Assembly: GCA_943736015.1 (NCBI GenBank)
Contig: OX031057.1
Span: 61,462,001-61,526,000 of the forward strand
Reading direction: 5' to 3'
Length of the DNA stretch: 64,000 nt
Origin: Tridacna crocea
Lineage: Eukaryota > Mollusca > Bivalvia > Cardiida > Cardiidae
The notes beneath the pieces were generated by a model. It had not been told where the DNA came from. It did not search any database and saw only the letters and a program-made list of their open reading frames with translations. The translations under genes and the position numbers were made by a program. Every line of letters starts with the position of its first letter. The first letter of the stretch is position 1. Positions 9,701 through 23,060 of the stretch are shown piece by piece.

Positions 9701-11325
9701 CTAATATCTGTTTTTTACTCCTCTAGCCTTTTTTTACCGTGACAACAAACCCATTTAGGTTGTCTATTGTCTCGCAGGTGCCAGTTACGTACCCGCGAAA
9801 ACATGAAAAATCGACTTACGGAACATTTTATAGCAGACGACAACTGTTGCTTAAAGTCAATTATAGGGATTTTTCTATTTTTTCTTTTTCATTTTCTCTC
9901 ACTAGGGCCAATGATTTGGTTACGATGACCATCTCACCCATACTTGACTGATACGTGCTGCGCATAAAATCGTAAAATCAACTTTGACATTTTCGGAGGC
10001 AACTGATACCTGTTAAACAAATCAAAGAAAGGTAATCAAAATTTTTCCCTGTTTTCTTACCAGGGTCATGAAAACATTAAACCAATTTTGATGACCGTGC
10101 GAGTCAAAAGTCAATTTTATGTTTAATCGCTGCGCAAAAATATAAAATTCAGAAGCAACTGGTTGCTGTTGCGGAAACTTTTTCCGATAAAAAAATCTTG
10201 TTCTTGTTTGAAGAATTTAGAAGTGGAAAACATTGTGGGAAAAGGAGAAAATGCTGGTAACCTGCATTTCTCCTTTCCTCAGATTATTTTCAAAAGCCTT
10301 CTCTTTCAGGGGTGTTAATAAAAGGCGTCATTGTGTGGTAAAAGGTTAATAAGAATAAACAGATATCCCCCCCTTTCCCATCAGCCAATCAAATCTCTTC
10401 CCTCTCTGAAATTATCCAATCAGAGAAGCTTTAAGGAAATCAGAATGGGAACCAAGAGCCAAAATCAGAATGGGAACCAACAGCCAATCAGATATTCAAC
10501 AGCCAATCAGAGAGCTTCAAAATCGCTCCAAAATGGCGCCATAATTTATCGAAAAAAACAGTGAATAAAAACGGCATAAAAGTGGATTTAAAGTCTTCTT
10601 TAAAGGCTGCTGTGCAGTCCTTGGCGAACTGCCAGGCATGCACCATCCACACATGCCAGATTTCACTGAAAATGGGCAAACATTTAAGAAAATAGGGGCG
10701 CAGCAGACCTTGTTATGGTCTTTTCAAGCCCCTTGCAAGAATGCAAGAATTACTTCCCTTAGACCCTCGATGCAAGCCCCCCCCCAAGCACTTCACTGGA
10801 TTCGCTTTTCTAACTCAGCCCACAATAAATGCTGCACATTGAAACTTTCAATAAGCCAAAGTGATCAATGTACAGTGTAAAAAAAGCCCCAGAAATTAAT
10901 GCAACAAATGGCTAAAAAAAGACTGAAAACTCTTTTTGTTGCTTCCTATTGCATATATCAAACAAAGGCAACTGAATTGTAATTTTTCTAATCTCTTCAA
11001 ACCGCAACAAGAAACCCAGTTACGTTGACTACAGTCTCATATATGCCAGTTACGCTCATGCGAAAACCCCAGAAAATAATGTGACAAGTGGCTAAAAAAA
11101 GACTGAATGCTTCTTATTGCATAAATCAAACAAATGGAACAAAATTTTTAATGTATATTTTTTTCCTCCAATCTCTTTATACCATAAAGACAAGTCTATT
11201 TATGTTGACTACGGTCTCAAAGGTGCCGGTTACGTATCCGTGAAAACGCGAAAAATCGACTTACGGAACAGTTCATAGCAGATGACACCTGTTGCTTGAT
11301 AGGTCAAATATAGGGAACTTAATTT
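9701..11325 (+). repeat. Array unit 5 (short class, 1625 bp)
   Basis: Complete unit lacking the 63-bp segment; nearly identical to unit 4, including the TGAATAAAAACGGC variant, so this pair probably arose by a recent duplication. Confidence 0.95.
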
Positions 11326-13018
11326 CTAATATCTGTTTTTTACTCCTCTAGCCTTTTTTTACCGTGACAACAAACCCATTTAGGTTGTCTATTGTCTCGC
11401 AGGTGCCAGTTACGTACCCGCGAAAACATGAAAAATCGACTTACGGAACATTTTATAGCAGACGACAACTGTTGCTTAAAGTCAATTATAGGGATTTTTC
11501 TATTTTTTCTTCTTCATTTTCTCTCACTAGGGCCAATGATTTGGTTACGATGACCATCTCACCCATACTTGACTGATACGTGTTGCGCATAAAATCGTAA
11601 AATCAACTTTGACATTTTCGGAGGCAACTGATACCTGTTAAACAAATCAAAGAAAGCTAATCAAAATTTTTCCCTGTTTTTTTACCAGGGTCATGAAAAC
11701 ATTAAACCAATTTTGATGACCGTGCGAGTCAAAAGTCAATTTTATGTTTAATCGCTGCGCAAAAATATAAAATTCAGAAGCAACTGGTTGCTGTTGCGGA
11801 AACTTTTTCCGATAAAAAAATCTTGTTCTTGTTTGAAGAATTTAGAAGTAGGCCATAAAGATACAATAAGATGTAAGAATAACTAAAAATCAGTTTTTTT
11901 CTTTGATAGGGTAGAAAACATTGTGGGAAAAGGAGAAAATGCTGGTAACCTGCATTTCTCCTTTCCTCAGATTATTTTCAAAAGCCTTCTCTTTCAGGGG
12001 TGTTAATAAAAGGCGTCATTGTGTGGTAAAAGGTTAATAAGAATAAACAGATATCCCCCCCTTTCCCATCAGCCAATCAAATCTCTTCCCTCTCTGAAAT
12101 TATCCAATCAGAGAAGCTTTAAGGAAATCAGAATGGGAACCAAGAGCCGAAATCAGAATGGGAACCAACAGCCAATCAGATATTCAACAGCCAATCAGAG
12201 AGCTTCAAAATCGCTCCAAAATGGCGCCATAATTTATCGAAAAAAACAGTGAAAAAAAACGGCATAAAAGTGGATTTAAAGTCTTCTTTAAAGGCTGCTG
12301 TGCAGTCCTTGGCGAACTGCCAGGCATGCACCATCCACACATGCCAGATTTCACTGAAAATGGGCAAACATTTAAGACAATAGGGGCGCAGCAGACCTTG
12401 TTATGGTCTTTTGAAGCCCCTTGCAAGAATGCAAGAATTACTTCCCTTAGACCCTCGATGCAAGCCCCCCCCCCCCCCAAGCACTTCACTGGATTCGCTT
12501 TTCTAACTCAGCCCACAATAAATGCTGCACATTGAAACTTTCAATAAGCCAAAGTGATCAATGTACAGTGTAAAAAAAGCCCCAGAAATTAATGCAACAA
12601 ATGGCTAAAAAAAGACTGAAAACTCTTTTTGTTGCTTCCTATTGCATATATCAAACAAAGGCAACTGAAGTGTAATTTTTCTAATCTCTTCAAACCGCAA
12701 CAAGAAACCCAGTTACGTTGACTACAGTCTCATATATGCCAGTTACGCTCATGCGAAAACCCCAGAAAATAATGTGACAAGTGGCTAAAAAAAGACTGAA
12801 TGCTTCTTATTGCATAAATCAAACAAATGGAACAAAATTTTTAATGTATATTTTTTTCCTCCAATCTCTTTATACCATAAAGACAAGTCTATTTATGTTG
12901 ACTACGGTCTCAAAGGTGCCGGTTACGTATCCGTGAAAACGCGAAAAATCGACTTACGGAACAGTTCATAGCAGATGACACCTGTTGCTTGATAGGTCAA
13001 ATATAGGGAACTTAATTT
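11326..13018 (+). repeat. Array unit 6 (long class, 1693 bp)
   Basis: Complete unit with the 63-bp segment and the longest poly-C run of the array (about 12467-12478). It carries the GATGACC variant of the short units 4 and 5, so length class and point variants are recombined. Confidence 0.95.
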
Positions 13019-14645
13019 CTAATATCTGTTTTTTACTCCTCTAGCCTTTTTTTACCGTGACAACAAACCCATTTAGGTTGTCTATTGTCTCGCAGGTGCC
13101 AGTTACGTACCCGCGAAAACATGAAAAATCGACTTACGGAACATTTTATAGCAGATGACAACTGTTGCTTAAAGTCAATTATAGGGATTTTTCTATTTTT
13201 TCTTTTTCATTTTCTCTCACTAGGGCCAATGATTTGGTTACGATGACCATCTCACCCATACTTGACTGATACGTGCTGCGCATAAAATCGTAAAATCAAC
13301 TTTGACATTTTCGGAGGCAACTGATACCTGTTAAACAAATCAAAGAAAGGTAATCAAAATTTTTCCCTGTTTTCTTACCAGGGTCATGAAAACATTAAAC
13401 CAATTTTGACGACCGTGCGAGTCAAAAGTCAATTTTATGTTTAATCGCTGCGCAAAAATATAAAATTCAGAAGCAACTGGTTGCTGTTGCGGAAACTTTT
13501 TCCGATAAAAAAATCTTGTTCTTGTTTGAAGAATTTAGAAGTAGAAAACATTGTGGGAAAAGGAGAAAATGCTGGTAACCTGCATTTCTCCTTTCCTCAG
13601 ATTATTTTCAAAAGCCTTCTCTTTCAGGGGTGTTAATAAAAGACGTCATTGTGTGGTAAAAGGTTAATAAGAATAAACAGATATCCCCCCTTTCCCATCA
13701 GCCAATCAAATCTGTTCCCTCTCTGAAATTATCCAATCAGAGAAGCTTTAAGGAAATCAGAATGGGAACCAAGAGCCAAAATCAGAATGGGAACCAACAG
13801 CCAAAATCAGATATTCAACAGCCAATCAGAGAGCTTCAAAATCGCTCCAAAATGGCGCCATAATTTATCGAAAAAAACAGTGAAAAAAAACGGCATAAAA
13901 GTGGATTTAAAGTCTTCTTTAAAGGCTGCTGTGCAGTCCTTGGCGAACTGCCAGGCATGCACCATCCACACATGCCAGATTTCACTGAAAATGGGCAAAC
14001 ATTTAAGAAAATAGGGGCGCAGCAGACCTTCTTATGGTCTTTTCAAGCCCCTTGCAAGAATGCAAGAATTACTTCCCTTAGACCCTCGATGCAAGCCCCC
14101 CCCCCAAGCACTTCACTGGATTCGCTTTTCTAACTCAGCCCACAATAAATGCTGCACATTGAAACTTTCAATAAGCCAAAGTGATCAATGTACAGTGTAA
14201 AAAAAGCCCCAGAAATTAATGCAACAAATGGCTAAAAAAAGACTGAAAACTCTTTTTGTTGCTTCCTATTGCATATATCAAACAAAGGCAACTGAAGTGT
14301 AATTTTTCTAATCTCTTCAAACCGCAACAAGAAACCCAGTTACGTTGACTACAGTCTCATATATGCCAGTTACGCTCATGCAAAAACCCCAGAAAATAAT
14401 GTGACAAGTGGCTAAAAAAAGACTGAAGGCTTCTTATCGCATAAATCAAACAAATGGAACAAAATTTTTAATGTATATTTTTTTCCTCCAATCTCTTTAT
14501 ACCATAAAGACAAGTCTATTTATGTTGACTACGGTCTCAAAGGTGCCGGTTACATATCCGTGAAAACGCAAAAAATCGACTTACGGAACAGTTCATAGCA
14601 GATGACACCTGTTGCTTGATAGGTCAAATATAGGGAACTTAATTT
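13019..14645 (+). repeat. Array unit 7 (short class, 1627 bp)
   Basis: Complete unit without the 63-bp segment. Its junction reads GAAGTAGAAAAC, the exact product expected from deletion between two GTAG repeats; the other short units read GAAGTGGAAAAC. Confidence 0.95.
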
Positions 14646-16337
14646 CTAATACCTGTTTTTTACTCCTCTAGCCTTTTTTTACCGTGACAACAAACCCATT
14701 TAGGTTGTCTATTGTCTCGCAGGTGCCAGTTACGTACCCGCGAAAACATGAAAAATCGACTTACGGAACATTTTATAGCAGACGACAACTGTTGCTTAAA
14801 GTCAATTATAGGGATTTTTCTATTTTTTCTTTTTCATTTTCTCTCACTAGGGCCAATGATTTGGTTACGATGACTATCTCACCCATACTTGACTGATACG
14901 TGCTGCGCATAAAATCGTAAAATCAACTTTGACATTTTCGGAGGCAACTGATACCTGTTAAACAAATCAAAGAAAGGTAATCAAAATTTTTCCCTGTTTT
15001 CTTACCAGGGTCATGAAAACATTAAACCAATTTTGACGACCGTGCGAGTCAAAAGTCAATTTTATGTTTAATCGCTGCGCAAAAATATAAAATTCAGAAG
15101 CAACTGGTTGCTGTTGCGGAAACTTTTTCCGATAAAAAAATCTTGTTCTTGTTTGAAGAATTTAGAAGTAGGCCATAAAGATACAATAAGATGTAAGAAT
15201 AACTAAAAATCAGTTTTTTTCTTTGATAGGGTAGAAAACATTGTGGGAAAAGGAGAAAATGCTGGTAACCTGCATTTCTCCTTTCCTCAGATTATTTTCA
15301 AAAGCCTTCTCTTTCAGGGGTGTTAATAAAAGGCGTCATTGTGTGGTAAAAGGTTAATAAGAATAAACAGATATCCCCCCCTTTCCCATCAGCCAATCAA
15401 ATCTCTTCCCTCTCTGAAATTATCCAATCAGAGAAGCTTTAAGGAAATCAGAATGGGAACCAAGAGCCAAAATCAGAATGGGAACCAACAGCCAATCAGA
15501 TATTCAACAGCCAATCAGAGAGCTTCAAAATCGCTCCAAAATGGCGCCATAATTTATCGAAAAAAAACAGTGAAAAAAAACGGCATAAAAGTGGATTTAA
15601 AGTCTTCTTTAAAGGCTGCTGTGCAGTCCTTGGCGAACTGCCAGGCATGCACCATCCACACATGCCAGATTTCACTGAAAATGGGCAAACATTTAAGAAA
15701 ATAGGGGCGCAGCAGACCTTGTTATGGTCTTTTCAAGCCCCTTGCAAGAATGCAAGAATTACTTCCCTTAGACCCTCGATGCAAGCCCCCCCCCCCGAAG
15801 CACTTCACTGGATTCGCTTTTCTAACTCAGCCCACAATAAATGCTGCACATTGAAACTTTCAATAAGCCAAAGTGATCAATGTACAGTGTAAAAAAAGCC
15901 CCAGAAATTAATGCAACAAATGGCTAAAAAAAGACTGAAAACTCTTTTTGTTGCTTCCTATTGCATATATCAAACAAAGGCAACTGAAGTGTAATTTTTC
16001 TAATCTCTTCAAACCGCAACAAGAAACCCAGTTACGTTGACTACAGTCTCATATATGCCAGTTACGCTCATGCGAAAACCCCAGAAAATAATGTGACAAG
16101 TGGCTAAAAAAAGACTGAATGCTTCTTATTGCATAAATCAAACAAATGGAACAAAATTTTTAATGTATATTTTTTTCCTCCAATCTCTTTATACCATAAA
16201 GACAAGTCTATTTATGTTGACTACGGTCTCAAAGGTGCCGGTTACGTATCCGTGAAAACGCGAAAAATCGACTTACGGAACAGTTCATAGCAGATGACAC
16301 CTGTTGCTTGATAGGTCAAATATAGGGAACTTAATTT
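14646..16337 (+). repeat. Array unit 8 (long class, 1692 bp)
   Basis: Complete unit with the 63-bp segment. One extra A in the AAAAAAACAGTG run near 15560 joins two short frames into a 121-codon frame, as in units 9 and 10. Confidence 0.95.
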
Positions 16338-18029
16338 CTAATATCTGTTTTTTACTCCTCTAGCCTTTTTTTACCGTGACAACAAACCCATTTAGGTTGT
16401 CTATTGTCTCGCAGGTGCCAGTTACGTACCCGCGAAAACATGAAAAATCGACTTACGGAACATTTTATAGCAGACGACAACTGTTGCTTAAAGTCAATTA
16501 TAGGGATTTTTCTATTTTTTCTTTTTCATTTTCTCTCACTAGGGCCAATGATTTGGTTACGATGACCATCTCACCCATACTTGACTGATACGTGCTGCGC
16601 ATAAAATCGTAAAATCAACTTTGACATTTTCGGAGGCAACTGATACCTGTTAAACAAATCAAAGAAAGCTAATCAAAATTTTTCCCTGTTTTCTTACCAG
16701 GGTCATGAAAACATTAAACCAATTTTGACGACCGTGCGAGTCAAAAGTCAATTTTATGTTTAATCGCTGCGCAAAAATATAAAATTCAGAAGCAACTGGT
16801 TGCTGTTGCGGAAACTTTTTCCGATAAAAAAATATTATTCTTGTTTGAAGAATTTAGAAGTAGGCCATAAAGATACAATAAGATGTAAGAATAACTAAAA
16901 ATCAGTTTTTTTCTTTGATAGTGTAGAAAACATTGTGGGAAAAGGAGAAAATGCTGGTAACCTGCATTTCTCCTTTCCTCAGATTATTTTCAAAAGCCTT
17001 CTCTTTCAGGGGTGTTAATAAAAGGCGTCATTGTGTGGTAAAAGGTTAATAAGAATAAACAGATATCCCCCCCTTTCCCATCAGCCAATCAAATCTCTTC
17101 CCTCTCTGAAATTATCCAATCAGAGAAGCTTTAAGGAAATCAGAATGGGAACCAAGAGCCAAAATCAGAATGGGAACCAACAGCCAATCAGATATTCAAC
17201 AGCCAATCAGAGAGCTTCAAAATCGCTCCAAAATGGCGCCATAATTTATCGAAAAAAAACAGTGAAAAAAAACGGCATAAAAGTGGATTTAAAGTCTTCT
17301 TTAAAGGCTGCTGTGCAGTCCTTGGCGAACTGCCAGGCATGCACCATCCACACATGCCAGATTTCACTGAAAATGGGCAAACATTTAAGAAAATAGGGGC
17401 GCAGCAGACCTTGTTATGGTCTTTTCAAGCCCCTTGCAAGAATGCAAGAATTACTTCCCTTAGACCCTCGATGCAAGCCCCCCCCCCAGAAGCACTTCAC
17501 TGGATTCGCTTTTCTAACTCAGCCCACAATAAATGCTGCACATTGAAACTTTCAATAAGCCAAAGTGATCAATGTACAGTGTAAAAAAAGCCCCAGAAAT
17601 TAATGCAACAAATGGCTAAAAAAAGACTGAAAACTCTTTTTGTTGCTTCCTATTGCATATATCAAACAAAGGCAACTGAAGTGTAATTTTTCTAATCTCT
17701 TCAAACCGCAACAAGAAACCCAGTTACGTTGACTACAGTCTCATATATGCCAGTTACGCTCATGCGAAAACCCCAGAAAATAATGTGACAAGTGGCTAAA
17801 AAAAGACTGAATGCTTCTTATTGCATAAATCAAACAAATGGAACAAAATTTTTAATGTATATTTTTTTCCTCCAATCTCTTTATACCATAAAGACAAGTC
17901 TATTTATGTTGACTACGGTCTCAAAGGTGCCGGTTACGTATCCGTGAAAACGCGAAAAATCGACTTACGGAACAGTTCATAGCAGATGACAACTGTTGCT
18001 TGATAGGTCAAATATAGGGAACTTAATTT
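16338..18029 (+). repeat. Array unit 9 (long class, 1692 bp)
   Basis: Complete unit with the 63-bp segment; shares the extra A with units 8 and 10. Confidence 0.95.
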
Positions 18030-19718
18030 CTAATATCTGTTTTTTACTCCTCTAGCCTTTTTTTACCGTGACAACAAACCCATTTAGGTTGTCTATTGTC
18101 TCGCAGGTGCCAGTTACGTACCCGCGAAAACATGAAAAATCGACTTACGGAACATTTTATAGCAGACGACAACTGTTGCTTAAAGTCAATTATAGGGATT
18201 TTTCTATTTTTTCTTTTTCATTTTCTCTCACTAGGGCCAATGATTTGGTTACGATGACTATCTCACCCATACTTGACTGATACGTGCTGCGCATAAAATC
18301 GTAAAATCAACTTTGACATTTTCGGAGGCAACTGATACCTGTTAAACAAATCAAAGAAAGGTAATCAAAATTTTTCCCTGTTTTCTTACCAGGGTCATGA
18401 AAACATTAAACCAATTTTGACGACCGTGCGAGTCAAAATCAATTTTATGTTTAATCGCTGCGCAAAAATATAAAATTCAGAAGCAACTGGTTGCTGTTGC
18501 GGAAACTTTTTCCGATAAAAAAATCTTGTTCTTGTTTGAAGAATTTAGAAGTAGGCCATAAAGATACAATAAGATGTAAGAATAACTTAAAAACAGTTTT
18601 TTTCTTTGATAGGGTAGAAAACATTGTGGGAAAAGGAGAAAATGCTGGTAACCTGCATTTCTCCTTTCCTCAGATTATTTTCAAAAGCCTTCTCTTTCAG
18701 GGGTGTTAATAAAAGGCGTCATTGTGTGGTAAAAGGTTAATAAGAATAAACAGATATTCCCCCCTTTCCCATCAGCCAATCAAATCTCTTCCCTCTCTGA
18801 AATTATCCAATCAGAGAAGCTTTAAGGAAATCAGAATGGGAACCAAGAGCCAAAATCAGAATGGGAACCAACAGCCAATCAGATATTCAACAGCCAATCA
18901 GAGAGCTTCAAAATCGCTCCAAAATGGCGCCATAATTTATCGAAAAAAAACAGTGAAAAAAAACGGCATAAAAGTGGATTTAAAGTCTTCTTTAAAGGCT
19001 GCTGTGCAGTCCTTGGCGAACTGCCAGGCATGCACCATCCACACTTGCCAGATTTCACTGAAAATGGGCAAACATTTAAGAAAATAGGGGCGCAGCAGAC
19101 CTTGTTATGGTCTTTTCAAGTCCCTTGCAAGAATGCAAGAATTACTTCCCTTAGACCCTCGATGCAAGCCCCCCCCCCAAACACTTCACTGGATTCGCTT
19201 TTCTAACTCAGCCCACAATAAATGCTGCACATTGAAACTTTCAATAAGCCAAAGTGATCAATGTACAGTGTAAAAAAAGCCCCAGAAATTAATGCAACAA
19301 ATGGCTAAAAACAGACTGAAAACTCTTTTTGTTGCTTCCTATTGCATATATCAAACAAAGGCAACTGAAGTGTAATTTTTCTAATCTCTTCAAACCGCAA
19401 CAAGAAACCCAGTTACGTGGACTACAGTCTCATATATGCCAGTTACGCTCATGCAAAAACCCCAGAAAATAATGTGACAAGTGGCTAAAAAAAGACTGAA
19501 TGCTTCTTATTGCATAAATCAAACAAATGGAACAAAATTTTTAATGTATATTTTTTTCCTCCAATCTCTTTATACCATGAAGACAAGTCTATTTATGTTG
19601 ACTACGGTCTCAAAGGTGCCGGTCACGTATCTGTGAAAACGCGAAAAATCGACTTACAGAACAGTTCATAGCAGATGACACCTGTTGCTTGATAGGTCAA
19701 ATATAGGGAACTTAATTT
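18030..19718 (+). repeat. Array unit 10 (long class, 1689 bp)
   Basis: Complete unit with the 63-bp segment. It carries several private point changes (for example ATATTCCCCC near 18755 and ACTTGCCAG near 19043). Confidence 0.95.
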
Positions 19719-21406
19719 CTAATATCTGTTTTTTACTCCTCTAGCCTTTTTTTACCGTGACAACAAACCCATTTAGGTTGTCTATTGTCTCGCAGGTGCC
19801 GGTTACGTACCCGCGAAAACATGAAAAATCGACTTACGGAACATTTTATAGCAGACGACAACTGTTGCTTAAAGTCAATTATAGGGATTTTTCTATTTTT
19901 TCTTTTTCATTTTCTCTCACTAGGGCCAATGATTTGGTTACGATGACCATCTCACCCATACTTGACTGATACGTGCTGCGCATAACATCGTAAAATCAAC
20001 TTTGACATTTTCGGAGGCAACTGATACCTGTTAAACAAATCAAAGAAAGCTAATCAAAATTTTTCCCTGTTTTCTTACCAGGGTCATGAAAACATTGAAC
20101 CAATTTTGACGACCGTGCGAGTCAAAAGTCAATTTTATGTTTAATCGCTGCGCAAAAATATAAAATTCAGAAGCAACTGGTTGCTGTTGCGGAAACTTTT
20201 TCCGATAAAAAAATCTTGTTCTTGTTTGAAGAATTTAGAAGTAGGCCATAAAGATACAATAAGATGTAAGAATAACTAAAAATCAGTTTTTTTCTTTGAT
20301 AGGGTAGAAAACATTGTGGGAAAAGGAGAAAATGCTGGTAACCTGCATTTCTCCTTTCCTCAGATTATTTTCAAAAGCCTTCTCTTTCAGGGGTGTTAAT
20401 AAAAGGCGTCATTGTGTGGTAAAAGGTTAATAAGAATAAACAGATATCCCCCCTTTCCCATCAGCCAATCAAATCTCTTCCCTCTCTGAAATTATCCAAT
20501 CAGAGAAGCTTTAAGGAAATCAGAATGGGAACCAAGAGCCAAAATCAGAATGGGAACCAACAGCCAATCAGATATTCAACAGCCAATCAGAGAGCTTCAA
20601 AATCGCTCCAAAATGGCGCCATAATTTATCGAAAAAAACAGTGAAAAAAAACGGCATAAAAGTGGATTTAAAGTCTTCTTTAAAGGCTGCTGTGCAGTCC
20701 TTGGCGAACTGCCAGGCATGCACCATCCACACATGCCAGATTTCACTGAAAATGGGCAAACATTTAAGAAAATAGGGGCGCAGCAGACCTTGTTATGGTC
20801 TTTTCAAGCCCCTTGCAAGAATGCAAGAATTACTTCCCTTAGACCCTCGATGCAAGCCCCCCCCCCCAAACACTTCACTGGATTCGCTTTTCTAACTCAG
20901 CCCACAATAAATGCTGCACATTGAAACTTTCAATAAGTCAAAGTGATCAATGTACAGTGTAAAAAAGCCGCAGAAATTAATGTGACAAATGGCTAAAAAA
21001 AGACTGAAAACTCTTTTTGTTGCTTCCTATTGTATATATCAAACAAAGGCAACTGAAGTGTAATTTTTCTAATCTCTCCAAATTGCAACAAGAAACCCAG
21101 TTACGTTGACTACCGTCTCATATATGCCAGTTACGCTCATGCGAAAACCCCAGAAAATAATGTGACAAGTGGCTAAAAAAAGACTGAATGCTTCTTATTG
21201 CATAAATCAAACAAATGGAACAAAATTTTTAATGTATATTTTTTTCCTCCAGTCTCTTTATACCATGTGGACAAGTCTATTTATGTTGACTACGGTTTCA
21301 TAGGTGCGGGTTACGTATCCGCAAAAACGTGAAAAATCGACTTACGGAACACGTCATAGCAGATGACACCTGTTGCTTGATAGGTCAAATATAGGGAACT
21401 TAATTT
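19719..21406 (+). repeat. Array unit 11 (long class, 1688 bp)
   Basis: Complete unit with the 63-bp segment. Divergence rises in its last 450 bp (after about 20930), marking the start of the decayed edge. Confidence 0.95.
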
Positions 21407-23060
21407 CTAATATCTGTTTTTTACTCCTCTAGCCTTTTTTTACCGTGACAACAAACCCATTTAGGTTGTCTATTGTCTCACAGGTGCCACTTACATACCC
21501 GCGAAAACATGAAAAATCGACTTACGGAACATTTTATAGCAGACGACAACTGTTGCTTAAAGTCAATTATAGGGATTTTTCTATTTTTTCTTTTTCATTT
21601 TCTCTCACTAGGGCCAATGATTTGGTTACGATGACCATCTCACCCATACTTGACTGATACGTGCTGCGCATAAAATCGCAAAATCAACTTTGACACTTTT
21701 GGAGGCAACTGATACCTGTTAAATAAATCAAAGAAAGGTAATCAAAATTTTTCCCTGTTTTCTTACCAGGGTCACGAAAACATTCAACCAGTTTTGACGA
21801 CTGTGCGAGTCAAAAGTCAATTTTATGTTTAATCGCTGCGCAAAAATATAAAACTCAGAAGCAACTGGTTGCTGTTGCGGAAACTTTTTCCGATAAAAAA
21901 ATCTTGTTCTTGTTTGAAGAATTTAGAAGTAGGCCATAAAGATACAATAAGATGTAAGAATAACTAAAAATCAGTTTTTTTCTTTGATAGGGTAGAAAAC
22001 ATTGTGGGAAAAGGAGAAAATGCTGGTAACCTGCATTTCTCCTTTCCTCAGATTATTTTCAAAAGCCTTCTCTTTCAGGGGTGTTAATAAAAGGCGTCAG
22101 TGTGTGGTAAAAGGTTAATAAGAATAAACAGATATCCCCCCTTCCCATCAGCCAATCAAATCTCTTCCCTCTCTGAAATTATCCAATCAGAAAAACTTTA
22201 AGGAAATCAGAATGGGAACCAACAGCCAATCAGATATTCAACAGCCAATCAGAGAGTTTCAAAATGGCTCCAAAATGGCGCCATAATCTATGGATAAAAA
22301 CAGTTTAAAAAATGGCATAAAAGTGGATTTAAACTTCTTCTTTTAAGGCTGCTGCGCAGTCCTTGGCGAACTGCCAGGCATGCACCATCCACACATGCCA
22401 GATTGAACTGGAAATGGGCAAACATTTGAGAAGATAGGGGCGCAGCAGACCTTATTTTGGTCTTTTCAAGCCCCTTGCAAGAATTACTTCCCTTAGACCC
22501 TCGATGCACCTCCGCTCTACCCAGCCCTTTAGTGGATTTGCTTATTCTAACTCAGCCCACAATAAATGCTGCACATTGAAACCTTCAATAAGCCAAAGTG
22601 ATCAATGTACAGTGTAAAAAAAACCCAGAAATTAATGTGACAAGTGGCTAAAAAAGGACTGAAAACTCTTTTAGTTGCTTCCTATTGCGTATATCAAACA
22701 AAGACAACTGAAGTGTAATTTTTCTAATCTCTTCAAACCGCAACAAGAAACCCAGTTACATTGACTACCCTCTCATATGTGCCAGTTACGCTCATGCAAA
22801 AACCCCAGAAAATAATGCGACAAGTGGCTAAAAAAAGACTGAATGCTTCTTATTGCATTAATCAAACAAATGGAACAAAATTTTCTATGTATATTTTTTC
22901 CTCCAATCTCTTTATAACAAGACGACAAATCTATTTATGTTGACTACGTTCTCATAGGTGCCGGTTACATATCTGCGAAAACGCGAAAAATCAACTTACG
23001 GAACACTTCATAGCAGATGATACCTGTTGCTTGATAGGTCAAATATAGGGAACTTAATTT
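21407..23060 (+). repeat. Array unit 12 (diverged, 1654 bp)
   Basis: Long-class unit with a deletion in the CCAAT block (one GGGAACCAA-type repeat lost near 22200) and many point changes in its second half. The poly-C tract is replaced by CTCCGCTCTACCC. Confidence 0.9.

Noticed and set aside
15339-15704. 121-codon frame in satellite units 8-10
   Set aside because: It exists only where one extra A joins two short frames; other units have the shorter ones. No conserved start, no domain; better explained as a chance frame in a repeat.
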